Assembly: GCA_025642065.1 (NCBI GenBank)
Contig: JAODUP010000911.1
Span: 1 to 64,000 of the forward strand
Origin: Paralvinella palmiformis
Taxonomy: Eukaryota; Annelida; Polychaeta; Terebellida; Alvinellidae
DNA length: 64,000 nt
Reading direction: 5' to 3'
Part shown: in pieces, positions 10,838-23,383 of the stretch
Position numbering within the stretch: the stretch's first letter is position 1
Layout of the letters: each line of letters starts with the position of its first letter
Position numbers and translations under genes: made by a program
Notes under the pieces: generated by a model
Told to the model about the DNA's origin: nothing
What the model saw: the letters and a program-made list of their open reading frames with translations, nothing else
Databases searched by the model: none

Positions 10838-12050
10838 TTGAACGTTCACTCAAACTGTAATCATATGTCTAATGTTTTTCAGTCTGCTTACCAACAACTT
10901 CACTCTATAGAAATCACTGTGCTAAAAGTTCATGACGACATAGCACTAAACATGGACATAGGAAAGGTCACATCACTAACACTTTTATATTTATCTGGAG
11001 TTTTTGACACCATTGATTACTTACCTAGGTCCGTGCACTCTTAATAAAATAGGTCTCAATCATTAAAACAAATTGGTTTTAAAGGCAGTGCCATTACTTT
11101 CCGGTGTTCCACAAGGCTCTGTTCTTGGACCACTACTGTTTACTCTGTATACCACATTTATATGCAGATGACACCCAAGTATACATATCTTTATCTACAG
11201 CAGACACTGAGCTTTCCCTTAAACAACTTGGTGACTGGCTCAGTGATATCTCTGGCTAGATAACACACAATAAACTAAGGCTCAATGACAACAAAACTAA
11301 TTTCATCGTGATAGGTACATCCAGACAACGCAGCAAACTTACTCATTTCTTCCCTACGAACATCCTTAGTCATAGCATCACACCATCAGACACTGTACGT
11401 AATGTTGGTGTTACGTTTGATAGCCATTTTAATTTCAGAAAACATGTTTCTGTGACATAACGCTCCTGTGTCTAACATATTCATGACCTTCACTACTGCA
11501 CTCATTACTAGTATGCTTCATTACTGCAACTCTATTTTTAATAACATTGTATATAAGGATATTCTAAAACATCAGTGTGTTCATAATTGATTAGCTAGGG
11601 TTATCACACGGTCTCCTCGGTTTTCCATTCTGTCCCACCTCTAAAATCTCTCACTTGATTCCTGTTCAATCTCCCATCATTTCCAAACTTTGCACTATTG
11701 CCTATCAAATCCGTTCATCTTGTTTTCACTTGTTGTCTGTTTCCAAGGTTAAAACTCATGCTGGGAATCGTGCTTTGTCAGTTACTGTCTACTCTCTTTG
11801 GAATTCACTCCCTGATCACGTTAACTCATCAGATAGCATAATTTCTTTCCATCACCATTTGAAAACTCACATTTTCTGACTTGCTTATCCTTCCTAACTT
11901 TCCTTTCCATATGCTCATTGTTCACCAACAATTGTATCATACCCGGTCTGTGAGTTTAGCCAGGCCCTGTACTAGGTGCACAACTGAGTTCGATTCTTTG
12001 CGAGGAAATTGGTGCTATTGAAGTTTTGTAATTATTATTAAGTATAATTA
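10838..12050 (+). mobile_element. 5'-truncated CR1/L2-like LINE with decayed reverse transcriptase
   Basis: The first frame reads Q-S-A-Y-Q-Q-L-H-S-I-E then G-K-V-T-S-L-T-L-L-Y-L-S-G-V-F-D-T-I-D (RT fingers and motif A). G-V-P-Q-G-S-V-L-G-P-L-L-F lies near 11102-11140. The catalytic Y-A-D-D-T-Q-V-Y is at 11161, closer to the preceding block than usual, so a short internal deletion is likely. Next come G-D-W-L, N-x-x-K-T and G-V-T-F-D. The C-terminal end at 11655-11879 has the typical Y-S-L-W-N-S-L-P-D-H-V and F-H-H-H-L-K-T-H-I-F. Several stops and frame changes make it inactive. The 3' end finishes with a GGTGCTATTGAAG-type tail and ATTATTATT. The upstream endonuclease part was not recognised. 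Confidence 0.85.
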
Positions 12051-12054
12051 GTAT

Positions 12055-12650
12055 TTTGTTTACTCCATGACGGTGATAAATGCAATAACTAGGTGTCACA
12101 TAATAAGACAACATCTCTACCTAGTTGTGTATACACTGGACTTCAAAGAAAATTTACAAAAATATACCTAAGCCATATATTACTAATCTGACTCCACATT
12201 TACTGTAATGGTACCCCAAAAATGCTAAATTGAAATAATTTGATGGAATGCCATGATAAGAAGATTAAAATTGAAACAGCATTATATCATGAAGTTTATA
12301 TATTGGAAATACACTGAGTAAACATTAAAAGCATTAATATTACTTCACAGATAAATCGGTGAAATGCTATTCCAGTAAACAAACTACTACTTTTATGATA
12401 TTTATATTAAATTATTAGTTTCACATTCGTAAATATTCAGCTTTAAATGCAAAAACAGTTCATAGTTATTGTCATCGATATGTTAATGCAATTTTGTGGT
12501 GGCCAATACGGGTTTGGGATAGATTTAATAGGAATTAATTAACGTAAATCATGCAAGTAATAAAGAAAAAAAGGGTTGTTATGGATAAAAATATCGTAAT
12601 CCGTTTTTGCTTACGCGGATCATTTCAAACTAATAATAATGTGGCTAATT

Positions 12651-12652
<2 letters not shown>
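12055..12652. other. No recognisable gene
   Basis: AT-rich, with dense stops. Confidence 0.45.

Positions 12653-12740
<88 letters not shown>
12653..12740. repeat. (AC)n-(AT)n compound microsatellite
   Basis: A clean AC block followed by a clean AT block. Confidence 0.98.
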
Positions 12741-12742
<2 letters not shown>

Positions 12743-12744
12743 AT

Positions 12745-13437
12745 GACGTCAGTGTACAACCATGATTTTCCGATTGAAAAGCAACAGAGTCGCATATTGA
12801 TAAGAATGCCTTAGATAACCGAATGACTTTAGCGTTTGAATTAAACGACAGTTTTAATTAACTTAAATAAGAAAATGCCTTGGCTGAAACTTATCTTCAC
12901 TTTTAATAAGGAATTTAGTTTTGCGAAGTAGGATGAAAATCCATTAGGTCAATCATTTGTAACCACTATTTATGCAGAGATGGTAGTTTTCTAGAATTCT
13001 TTTGGGCCTTCAATATTTTGGTATGTGATACTCTTAAACATGCAAGTGAGAACTGGAGACAGCTCTTACTGCAGCTGCACGTGTTCCTATCACATTTCTC
13101 CTTAAATCGTCACTAGAGAGCCACAAGCAGGAGCGTTGTCCATCCTAATATGGAATTAATACTGAAACTGCACCATCCAAGTTATTGCTTTATCATACCT
13201 GTATTTGGCGTGTAGAGTTATTGGAAGGCATCCAGAAGGAATACAAAACCCCAGTAACAACTGTGTGACAAAACTGTGTTGCACCTTCAACATTATATCC
13301 AGAACGTAAAATAGAGCCATAAATATGACTTCGTGTGATAGACTGGGTCTATCTCATTTAGCTGAATATTCCTCAAGGACTTCACATCACTTCCAAACAG
13401 ATGCTCTTCCAATAACATAATAGTCCACAGGCGCGAT
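12745..13437. other. No recognisable gene
   Basis: GC is slightly higher than in the neighbourhood. No open frame or repeat was recognised. Confidence 0.4.
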
Positions 13438-14486
13438 AGCCCCCCTGGTCACCTCTCCCCCTCAGGGACGTATGAGACCTATTGTATTTTGTTCCTGGGA
13501 CTACTCGCAACATGAAAAATGGATGCCATCATTACCAAATTGGGATAGACAACTTGCGTGACGTCATTTTCAAAATGGCCGTCAATGAAATTAGCAAAAT
13601 TGCGTTTTCGCTTTTAACACGGCTTCTCGGACATAACGTAACGAGATCTTGGTGTCTACATGGTGGCTTTGCTCAATAGGCAATAGCCAGGGGTCTCTAC
13701 CATCAAAATGGTCAACAAGTCTACGCCCATATTTTAAGGATGGAGAATCTTATGATGGCACTAAAAATTCCACTTGACTCTTGGTTAACTCGGAATTCAG
13801 AATAGCTGTTTTTCAAACCAGTGGAAATCTCATTTTCAGGCATATTTTGACTTTAAGGATAAGTAGATAATTTCTCATGGGTTTTATGCCTTCAACATAA
13901 TATATGTGATTTAGCCTGTTCTTTTTTTAATACGTAGTAGCCATCTTAGATTTCAGAATGGCTGCCAACGTTGTATATTTCGTACTTTTGTCAGTCATCT
14001 TAACATAATAACTCGTTCTATAATGTGACATTAAACATCAATATAGACATATATTGAAATAATGTACTTTATTCAAAGTTAAAATACGATGTTAACTCTA
14101 TCACATCATGCAACAAAATAAAAACTAAACAACAAAAGCTCAGTTTGATTAGAAGTTTAATGGCATGAAATAATATCAAGATTATAACAAATAAAGTTTC
14201 CACTGGTTCCAATAACAGCCGTTTTGAATTTCAAGTTAACCAAGAGTCAAGGATATTTTTCGGTGTCATCATTGGATTGCTCATCCTTAACAACTTTGAC
14301 GTAGACACCAATATCTCGTCTCTATCTATTATAGAAGCCGAGTTATAATGAAAATATAATATAATGAAAATGACGTCACATAAGTAGTCTATCCCAATTT
14401 GGTGATGGTGGCATCCATTGTTCGAGGTGGGGGAGGTCCGACAAACAAAATAAAATAGGTTTCATACGTTCTTGGTGGGTGTAGAG
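13438..14486. mobile_element. Foldback element: two long inverted arms around a short centre
   Basis: The left arm (about 13438-13850) and the reverse complement of the right arm (about 14190-14486) match in the same order. Matching blocks are ACGTATGAGACCTATTGTAT versus ACGTATGAAACCTATTTTAT, ATGGATGCCATCATTACCAA versus ATGGATGCCACCATCACCAA, ATTGGGATAGAC, GTGACGTCATTTTCA, TTGGTGTCTAC, GACTCTTGGTTAACT and CCAGTGGAAA. The arms differ by several indels; the right arm is shorter. The centre has no gene. The open frame at 13482-13679 lies inside the left arm and has no family. This is typical of a non-autonomous foldback or MITE-like element, or of an inverted duplication of a repeat. Confidence 0.75.
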
Positions 14487-14489
14487 ATT

Positions 14490-14850
14490 GTATATCGGGT
14501 CCATGTACTTTAAAGTCTTGATGTCATATCGCTCCCCGAAAGAGAAAACAACCATGAGCTACCTTTGTCCTAAATGACACTAAGGGCAATTTTTACTGGT
14601 GGGAGAAATGGTTTTTAACTTTTCTCTGGCTATGCCAATAGGCTTTCTATTCATACTCTTGAAGATGGTCAGTTAGATAAAGCTAGATCAAGGGACTTCA
14701 TATCATTTATACAGTGATATGTTTTCTTTGCATTTCACTTCAATGTTGTTTGTTTTATCTTATCTTATGGTCGATGGGGAGGTATGGAACATTTTATTTT
14801 TAGATTAATGTATGTATAGTTGTATTTGTATTTAGAGTTATGGAAGTAGG
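14490..14850. other. No recognisable gene
   Basis: Unremarkable sequence between the foldback element and an inverted 64-bp repeat. Confidence 0.4.
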
Positions 14851-14851
14851 C

Positions 14852-14915
14852 CTCGAAGGATGTTTAGATATGTTGATGTTCTGTGCCTGTTGCCTCTTTA
14901 TATGTACCCTAAAAC
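14852..14915 (+). repeat. Left arm of a 64-bp inverted pair (partner 16593-16656)
   Basis: Starts CTCGAAGGATGTTTAGATAT and ends at CCCTAAAAC. Its reverse complement occurs at 16593-16656 with one mismatch. A CA/CG microsatellite follows at 14918. Confidence 0.9.
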
Positions 14916-14917
14916 AC

Positions 14918-14960
14918 ACCCACGCGCGCGCACGCACGCAAGCGCGCACACACACGCACA

Positions 14961-14993
<33 letters not shown>
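14918..14993. repeat. (CA)/(CG)/(TA) compound microsatellite
   Basis: An interrupted CACG/CGCA segment leads into a clean TA run. Confidence 0.95.
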
Positions 14994-14995
<2 letters not shown>

Positions 14996-14999
14996 GTTT

Positions 15000-15534
15000 T
15001 AAAACTGTATTGTCAATATAGCAGGTCTTAAAATCTCGTGTCTTTCTACAAATAGTACATATAATTAACATATATGTATCGACTGTACTTAATTAAATAT
15101 AACTGGGTTTGGTGTTTCTCGGGGTTCTTTAGACATCAGGTCAGCCACGTTACCATTCCATAAATAAATGGCACCTTATAGTAAATCTTCATAATGTTCA
15201 CTCTTTTACCTGCTGTGAAAATACTAAACCTGTTTCGTCTTCTCATTTAGGATTCACGTTTTTCGTGCTTGGCAACCAAGATTCAACATCACATAAAACA
15301 ATATCCTGTGTGAGGACTAGCTAACTAAAGGATTTAGTTAATATTATATTATTATGAAAGGGGGGGGGGATGAGAGAACTATATGTTTAGTTGATTATTG
15401 TAGGGCAGCATATTTTGTAGAGAACATTTGAATATTGACGACAAAACGAGATAAAATATAAGCTATAGCAGTTTTTCTACGAGGTTTAGCTAATATAGCA
15501 GTTTATTTGGTATCAAAATCTTATGAAATAATAC
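15000..15534. other. No recognisable gene
   Basis: AT-rich; a (G)9 run lies near 15360. Confidence 0.4.
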
Positions 15535-15771
15535 GACCTGTGCGTATACCTAAGCATGTGTCTCGTCTACTCATTAGCCTGTGGGAACCAGCTAATTCGC
15601 TTTTCGTACGCGACAAATATGTCACGCCCACAGGAAAGCGGCTACATGCAGGCTACGTACAAAAAGCGGAAGCACGTAAAAACATACCGTTTTATACCAC
15701 AGCTCGCAGCAAACAACGCGTGCGTGTGGTTCAATGGTGACTTGCTACATACATATCATAAACTATTTTGA
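15507..15771 (+). other. CpG-rich patch with two overlapping open frames of unknown nature
   Basis: Between about 15535 and 15735 base composition shifts to higher GC with many CpG (for example TACGCGACAAA, AACGCGTGCGTG), unlike the flanks. Two forward frames stay open across it: 15507-15740, with K-Y-V-T-P-T-G-K-R-L-H-A-G-Y, and 15556-15771, with S-G-Y-M-Q-A-T-Y-K-K-R-K. I recognise neither. It could be an exon, a mobile-element fragment or simply a CpG-rich patch. Confidence 0.25.
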
Positions 15772-16592
15772 CACCACAGTTTACATTCAACAGTAATTTT
15801 CTGTGGTCCAAAAGAAACCTGTATATAAAACATTTCGACACCTCAGATGCTGACCTCAGCTTTATTCTGGGTTCGAATAACTGAATAAATCCTACCTATA
15901 TGAACCATGCATCAATATACGTCCGACTGGTCTGGCGTCGAAGTTCTTCTCTAACCTAATTGAAAATTTAAGCCTTTTATATACCCTCAGCGTGTTAACA
16001 AACATTACAGTTTGTTCATAACAAAGAGAATGTACACTAACTCGGTATGGACTCACTGAAGCGATTTAACTAAAATAAAAACAAAGTAGCAATACTGCAC
16101 AATGGATTATTACTGGACTAGAATGAAATATCGTCTCAAACCTGAGTAAATACTATGATTTACTCGAACCTAACAGCCAATCCTCATAAGTTTCCGTTCA
16201 TCACTAAGTCGAGAACCGCGGATTTCAGGCAGATCTCCGATACTGCGAATGATACGTCGGGATTATAATAGCTATACATTTAACAAATTTCCAATATCAG
16301 TGTAATCTAATTACTCATAATATGGGGAAAAAGTATGTCCGCAGCTTAATACCCATGGAGATGCCAGCCGGAGTAACAAGCAACTCCAGGAGTATAAATC
16401 CATCAAACAGCATTGTATGAATTAATAGGTCGTTTCGCCAGACCACATAAGAGGACAACAATATAGATTCTACATTATACATAACAAAGCTAATAAACTC
16501 AAACATGTTGTAATAACGACATAACTTTCTTACATTGGTGTAATAAGGAATCTGGATGGAAATAGATAAGATGTCTGGCACGGGCAATGTGC
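15772..16592. other. No recognisable gene
   Basis: Stops in all frames, except a minus-strand frame at 16315-16758 that runs through the inverted repeat and the GT microsatellite and so is not credible as a gene. Confidence 0.4.
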
Positions 16593-16656
16593 GTTTTAGG
16601 GTACATATAAAGAGGCAACAGGCACAGAGCATCAACATATCTAAACATCCTTCGAG
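16593..16656 (-). repeat. Right arm of the 64-bp inverted pair (partner 14852-14915)
   Basis: Reverse complement of 14852-14915 with 63 of 64 bases identical. A GT microsatellite follows at 16661. Confidence 0.9.
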
Positions 16657-16660
16657 ACCT

Positions 16661-16740
16661 GTGTGTGTGTGTGTGTGTGTGTCTGAATATTTATGTGTGA
16701 AAGTGTATGTGAATTTGTGTGGGGGTGTGGGTGTGTGTGT
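16661..16740. repeat. (GT)n microsatellite, interrupted
   Basis: GT runs interrupted by ATATTTAT-like and GGGG segments. Confidence 0.9.
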
Positions 16741-16744
16741 GATT

Positions 16745-19700
16745 GTATGTATTTGCATACATAAATCTGATGAAGCGCATTGTCAAGAATATGCACACAT
16801 ACATAATATTGACTTCAATTCATTGTATTCTATTAAAGATACATTTTCCGTCATTATTAATTACATATTGGGTTGTATATTGTATTTTAATCTTCTTTGT
16901 AAAGTAAATCCAAAAACTTAAAACCTTTTAACTTTCGAGTGTACATGGTTTGTTAAATAGCGAATTTAAAATACTATTTTCGTATTCATTACTTTTGTCT
17001 ATACACTTCTAATGACAAAGCAATGCGAGAATCAAACACAACGTTATAAGTAGCGTATGAATGAATAATTAAACGAACTCATTCCCAATATCCACATACA
17101 AACAAAACATTTTATTTAAGGATAATTAACTTAGATTTTGATCAGTAACAAATGTGTTAGATTAAAAGGCCAGTGAAGGTACTGCTGTCTTGTCACTGGC
17201 CCCAAATAACAATTGAACTAGCTTCGAGTGTGTGAAACCGGACGTCAGCCGAGACAAGTCAGAAACACTGAACACAGAGGAACAAACAATAATATGAGAA
17301 TAATACATGAAAAAGAGCAGGACATTTGATAATCATAATTAATAATCCTGATTATCGTCATAAATCACATGAAAACAGTTTGGACACCGGTTACTTCTCT
17401 TGAATATTTATTAATAAAGGTATGCGGTTTCCTATCCTTGAATTGGGATCTGGGCATGGATATTCATATACACTGTGTGATTCTAAGCCACATAAGGTGT
17501 ATAGTAGCAGAGTAGTAGCATTTTTAATGGCACCGAGCCACATATAATAAATTAGATTTCCTTATCAATCTTGAGTTGGTCAATGTATTTGTTAGATTGT
17601 TAGATAAATAATCAAAAATAAATGGAATTGTTTGGTGGTCGTACAAATCAAGCAGTTTTAATATTCCATGGTATGGATGAATGTTAGATTTTACATTTTA
17701 ATGGTACACAAACCATATTTGTGTAGTATAATTGAGTTGTGCATGAGTCATTTATTGGCATTTACCCACGCAAGAACCCCAAAAGAATAATACGTACGTA
17801 TTAACGAAAATCAACACATTCTTAAGGAAGATTTATGTAACAGGTGATTCACATGTTTCAATGGAAATATAGATCTGGACAGTTTACTTTTTACATGAGC
17901 AAAATGGAATTTCCAGGTTGGTTATTCACTTACACATATCCAATTATATATAATTCCCAGTTGATGATATGCATATTGAGTGAATTTATGTCGCATCTGT
18001 TCTACCTAGGTTTGATAAGAATATATTAAGTTTTATTGGTATTCAGTTATTGTTTGTTGGCACAAACCAGTCGAATAAATTCTCAATTTGTAGGTTTGCA
18101 TCCGAATGTAGTTTATTTAATTTAGAATTAGACATTTATATAATTAATATATATAATATCAACTTCCTTCATGCTATTATTTCAATTCAAGTTATTTTTG
18201 ATCATAAACCTATTCAAGGCCAACGGTTATTTATCTCAAGCGATGAATTCTTCAGCTCTATTTTACTTGTTTGCTTTTGTTCTTCAAATTATGATTTCCT
18301 GATAAACTAACGACCTCTATTGTCAAATTGTCTTTTATTCAATAAACAATTATCTGATCTGCTTTATAAGAAATCGACACAAAGACATATACTGGACCCG
18401 GACACCGATTTCCAAATTACTGTTACAATTTATATAACGTTTATGTCACAATATCATATAAATATGTAATCGTCAATGCATGGAAGATCTTAAATTAATA
18501 TTGTAGTTCTACTGCATTGTTGAATTAACTGTTAGACTTATATCATATAATATATGTTTATTTCAAAGTTATAGTGGTTTTTATAAGAATATTTGTGATC
18601 CAGATCGATGTTGTATTGATCTGGTAATATGGTATTTCTTGTAAATTGCTTTGCGTTATATTATTATGAGAGAATGTCTATATTTGTTAGTTTTCGTGAA
18701 CAATATTTTCATCAATCTTCTACAAATGGCGGATGCCAGATACATTTATTAGCCTTCTGTTATCCACAATTTCATTGTCGTACATTATATATTAAACTGA
18801 GTTGATGATTGATGTTTAACGGCCACTTTTGTGCGCATGTTAGGCTAAATGATCCGAGCGACTTCCAAATGTAATGAAGCGAAGTCAAAGATTATAAACC
18901 CTTCAGATATGTCCAGGTCCCAAATTAAAGTAATGGAATAGATGTTAAATATATCATAAAGGTCTAATAATGTAAGTATATTGATAGTTATTATGTGTAT
19001 CTTGTATATGTCCTTATATACAATATTGGTTGATTTGCTTAAATAAGAGATATACCTGTACATTACAATGTGAAAATTTGAATATTTACTTCTGGAGTTC
19101 ATGATGCCGACATAATAATAACAAATTTATGATTTCTTGCAAATGTCTAACCACAATGATGGCAAATTTATATAAATTATGTTTTTATTTTCAAGGTAAC
19201 ACCTGTAAATTACTGGCCACTTGATTAACTAATTCATACTTCCCACGTGTGTAGCTAGCTCTGTTTACACGCAAATACTAAGGAGGAATATTCGATAGAT
19301 AGAGACAGTATTCTCTAATTGGTGACTCAAACAAGTGTGGTAGTATTCTATGTGTCTCTAGACAATTAATTGTGTCATTATTTATTAGAGACAGTATGTT
19401 CCAAACAGTCACTGCTTTCTGAATCTCTACCACCTAAACTACAAGCCGCACACAAATAGATATTTTGATAATCACATTTAAGTAAAATACAATTTAGTGG
19501 CTTGCATCACCAATTAAAAGATCTTACGCATAATTTAAGCATGACATCATATAGTATATTTATACAACTAAATATCTGTTAATAATTTAAATTAATAGTT
19601 TAATACTAAATCATAATTTACAAATTATTCCATATGGCATGACTATTGTATTAATTGGATGTTTTCTTATTAAGGATCAGCTTTATTTACTGTACTAATT

Positions 19701-19870
19701 TAGCATATAATGGCTGTAAACATGCTTAGAATACAGGGGCTTGTACAAATATTGTCTTTTACAGGCTTGTAGAGTAATTGTTCTTTTGTTCTCAATATGA
19801 AGACCTCGGTGAATATCTGGCCAAAGCATCTTTTATGACCATCTCAAACAATCTCACCAAGCAGGCTATC
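16745..19870. other. 3.1 kb AT-rich stretch without a recognisable gene
   Basis: Short open frames (17844-18029, 18050-18310, 18845-19102) have no recognisable motif and low-complexity AT codons. A 9-bp perfect stem (GGCCAGTGA / TCACTGGCC, 17168-17201) is present. Nothing else stands out. Confidence 0.4.
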
Positions 19871-19873
19871 GTT

Positions 19874-20051
19874 TATAGTTATCCTAACATAACTAGTCAA
19901 TATAGGTACGGGTGAATGGTTGGTCGGCGCATCTTTTATAGTTATCCTAACATAACTAGTCAATATGGGTACGGGTGAATGGTTGGTCGGCGCATCTTTT
20001 ATAGTTATCCTAACATAACTAGTCAATATAGGTACGGGTGAATGGTTGGTC
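19874..20051. repeat. 63-bp minisatellite, 2.8 copies
   Basis: Units start at 19874, 19937 and 20000, each beginning TATAGTTATCCTAACATAAC. Copies differ at only one or two positions. Because 63 is a multiple of three, the minus strand stays open with a 21-residue repeat, but no other coding evidence exists. It lies just beyond the 3' side of the minus-strand LINE, so it may be part of its 3' UTR. Confidence 0.9.
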
Positions 20052-20199
20052 ATCACTATCTGACCACGCACCCACGCATCTTTATCAAAATTGATATCAT
20101 GCTTCATATCTTTTATAATCTTCCTAAATTATCGGATTAGTTTACGCATTTAATATGGATTGGTCGTGGACAGATTTCACCATTTATATTATAACAGAG

Positions 20200-22735
20200 C
20201 TAGGTTACCGTCCTAAGTAATCAAACTGGTCTCTTATCATAAAACAAGATGAGCCCAGAAAACAGTTCAGGGTACAAATGTGAGTGTCAACAGTAAATTG
20301 TTTTGGTTTAATCAGAGCATTTAGATACAGCGGATACTTGTCATGTGAAATTTTATATACAGCTTCCATAAACTTTCTAATCCGTACAACATATAGTGGG
20401 TGTTTATTACAATTTTCTAGTAATAATTTATAGGAACTGTTGAAGTCCAATTTAATAAACTGAGTGCTTTTCTTGAAGCTTTTAAATTTTATATGTGTTA
20501 CATTTACTAGATAAGTGTCATACAACAGAACAATGATTAAAAAAAGCATTCGATAAAACTATTATAAAGTAAAACCTTACTTGGCTCATCAAGTACATTA
20601 CATAATCTAGCCAGTACATTAATTTGATATCCTGCTTTCTGACAAAGGTTGGACATATGAGTATCAAAATTTAATTCACCATCTAAGTTTAACCTCAGAA
20701 TCTTGATATCATTCGGTGGAACAACATTTTTTTTTTCATTTTTACCAAACACAATACATTGAAACTTATCAGGATTGACCATCATATTATTACTCTCAAA
20801 CCATGTGATCACATTGTTTACATTTCGTACTACTTTATCCTTGACAGACTCATAATCATAGCCAGAACAGACAAATGTGTTGTCATCAGCGTAATTGTAT
20901 ACACCAACGTCATCTTTTAATATAAATAACATATCTTTAGTAAACACACTATAAGACTGAGGACCCATAAGGAATCCTTGAGCAGCACCTTTGTAAACAT
21001 TTTCCCATTCACTTTTAACACTACCCAATTTTACTCGTTGTTTACGATCTCGATAGTAACTGAGAAATAATGCACATGCAGATTGTTATAAGCCATATGC
21101 TCGTAGTTTAGATATAAATAATTTATAGTGTATACAATCAAAAGCACGAGAGAGATCCATTAGGACAACACGCACTACTTTACCTGTTTCTATTTCACAA
21201 CTATGTCGTTGTCTAAACCCAGATATAGAGGGGCTAAAAACGTGTTCAATATATACCGACACATAATTTACAATTTCTTTCTCAAACATCTTTGACTACT
21301 GGGTAGAATGCTGAATGGTCTATAGTTTGAAACATCTAGATTGTTTCCTTTCTTGTGAATAGAACATATTTCCGCATATTTTAGAAAACTTGGGAATGTT
21401 AGTGACATATTCAATAAATAACAAATAAAAATCAACATGTTCACCAAATGTTTCCATAAAGTGTTTTATATTTTTAACACTATCATGTTGGCCATGTTTT
21501 GTCACACAAGAAGGTACATCATCATATACATTAATACAATCATCAGAACCTATATCTTTGGCCATATTGGTAAACTAATCATTAAAAACAGTCGCTACAC
21601 TGTCTTGATGTGTTACAACATGTTCATTGGTCAGTAATAATATATTATCATTTTTACTGATAGATTTATTTTAAATAAGAGGTTTTACTATTTCACAGAA
21701 CTCCTTTCCACTTCCAGAGGTTGTACTACATTTACTGCGCAAAAATATGTTCATACTTTTCTTTCTTAATTTTGTGACCAAATTTCTTTGATTTCTGTAT
21801 TGTTGTCAGTGATCAGTACTTTTACATTTATCATACTTACGTTTGAACATATTTCTTACATTTATCGCTCTTCTTAGTTCACCATTCATGTATGGAACTC
21901 TGGTACCTTTGATCGTCTTACATTTTACAGGAGCATGTTCATTCACTACTTGCATTGTTAGCTCATTCCATACATAATGTGCATCATCAACATCATCAAC
22001 ATTTTCAGTTATATGATAGAGTATTGCAGATAAATCATGTAAGAAATTTGTTTTACTAAAATGCTTGTAACTCCTATATGTGAAAGTAGTAGCCTTCTGT
22101 TTAGGAATATGAAACTCTGTGGAGGTACAAATCAGTGAATGAAAGTCACTTAAACCTGTATCAACACTGAGAGTATTTTTAAAACGCTTTGGTGTGTTTG
22201 TAATAATTAAGTCAATAAGAGATGGTACACCTTTAAAACATGTTGCCTTTTTTACAATATTACTCAAACAATTAACATCCAGGCAATCTTTGAAATCATT
22301 AGTTTTCTTCAACATATTAACATTAAAGTCACCAATTAATACAAGAGTAAAATCAGAATTTACACATTGGTTCATGATATTATCTATACATTCTATAATA
22401 GTATTTAGCTTTACCTTTGGCTGTTTATACACACCAATGAATACTTAGTTTTCGTTGCTCATTGTAACTTCAACAGCAATAATTTCAATTATAACATTGG
22501 TGTTATTAATGGAATAACGTTCAATAACACATCTTCTAAATTGAGGCATATCATTCCTAATGTACATCATTATACCACCTTCATTAATGTTGAAGTCCTG
22601 TCTGTATAATCTGTACACGGGTACAGCAAACTGATTATTTGAAAACTAATTATCAATATTGGTTTCCTGAAAGGCTCAAACTTGTGCCTAATGCTATTAA
22701 CATTTATATGACCTATCTTACACTGTTTCTTGTTT
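20200..22735 (-). mobile_element. CR1/Jockey-type LINE ORF2: AP endonuclease plus reverse transcriptase, decayed
   Basis: Read on the minus strand from 22735 down. The endonuclease starts with G-H-I-N-V-N-S-I-R-H-K-F-E (22681-22720), has the catalytic-type Q-E-T-N-I-D (about 22653-22669), N-E-G-G-I-M-M-Y-I-R-N, then G-D-F-N-V-N (22322-22333), S-L-I-D-L-I-I-T-N and L-S-D-F-H-S-L. The RT follows: S-G-F-R-Q-R-H-S-C-E, motif A D-L-S-R-A-F-D (21137-21157), a damaged G-A-A-Q-G-F-L-M-G-P block and catalytic Y-A-D-D (20882-20893). The thumb/C-terminus (20205-20450) holds N-S-S-Y-K-L-L-L-E-N-C-N and L-Y-V-V-R-I-R. Stops (for example after N-E-N near 22446) and several frame changes kill it. The domain order matches the CR1/Jockey group; the exact clade needs a tree. 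No ORF1 or zinc-knuckle protein was recognised. Confidence 0.9.
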
Positions 22736-22739
22736 TGTA

Positions 22740-23383
22740 AATAAAATTGTTTGATTGCATTGCATACACAGTTATCATTTAAAGCATTAATCCCCGTGGT
22801 AGTTTTATTGTCTAATTAAGTTAAATTACTTACATTTAAAATATCACCAATAGGTACATAATCTAAAACAGAACATTTTGATAAATAATTTGTGAACTCA
22901 CTTTCGATGAAGTGTATCTTTTTTCGTAGAGGGTTCTCCTTTCTTGTTCTTTAGAGTTTTGAGTTATGTACCCACAGCCAGAAATATATTTTTGGTATGT
23001 TTGAGACAATTGAATATTATATATTTTGATTAGTTTCATAAATAATTAAGAATTATTTGGATTGTTATTGGGTTTTGAATTCGTCAATTCGCTTTAAGTG
23101 GTTGTACACTCAAAGGATTTTGTTACATAATTGGTGCCGGGTAACCAGAATTTGTATTCACCGATAAGTTAACATTACTGAAGAACTTCATTCGATTATT
23201 ACTAAAGTAGTGGGACATCGCTCTAGAACTAAGTACGAAGGTAGTAAGCGACTCCAGTAGAATATTAAATGTTTTATGATATTGTGGTCTGATAGATGCA
23301 AGGAAATATTGTGCGCCATTACTGATTATATTTGAAAAATTAATGGTCCACCAATCATAATGTCTATACATTATGAGGGTCTG
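22740..23383. other. No recognisable gene; possible 5' part of the LINE
   Basis: Sequence upstream of the LINE endonuclease. The 82-codon minus frame at 23123-23371 is not recognised. Confidence 0.35.

Noticed and set aside
17168..17201. Small stem-loop GGCCAGTGA / TCACTGGCC as an RNA element
   Set aside because: A 9-bp stem is expected by chance in 64 kb and there is no context.
19844..20107. Minus-strand protein with a 21-residue tandem repeat
   Set aside because: A consequence of the 63-bp minisatellite being divisible by three; no start context or homologue.
21437..21637. Plus-strand frame inside the LINE (likewise 22194-22448)
   Set aside because: Shadow of the minus-strand LINE protein.
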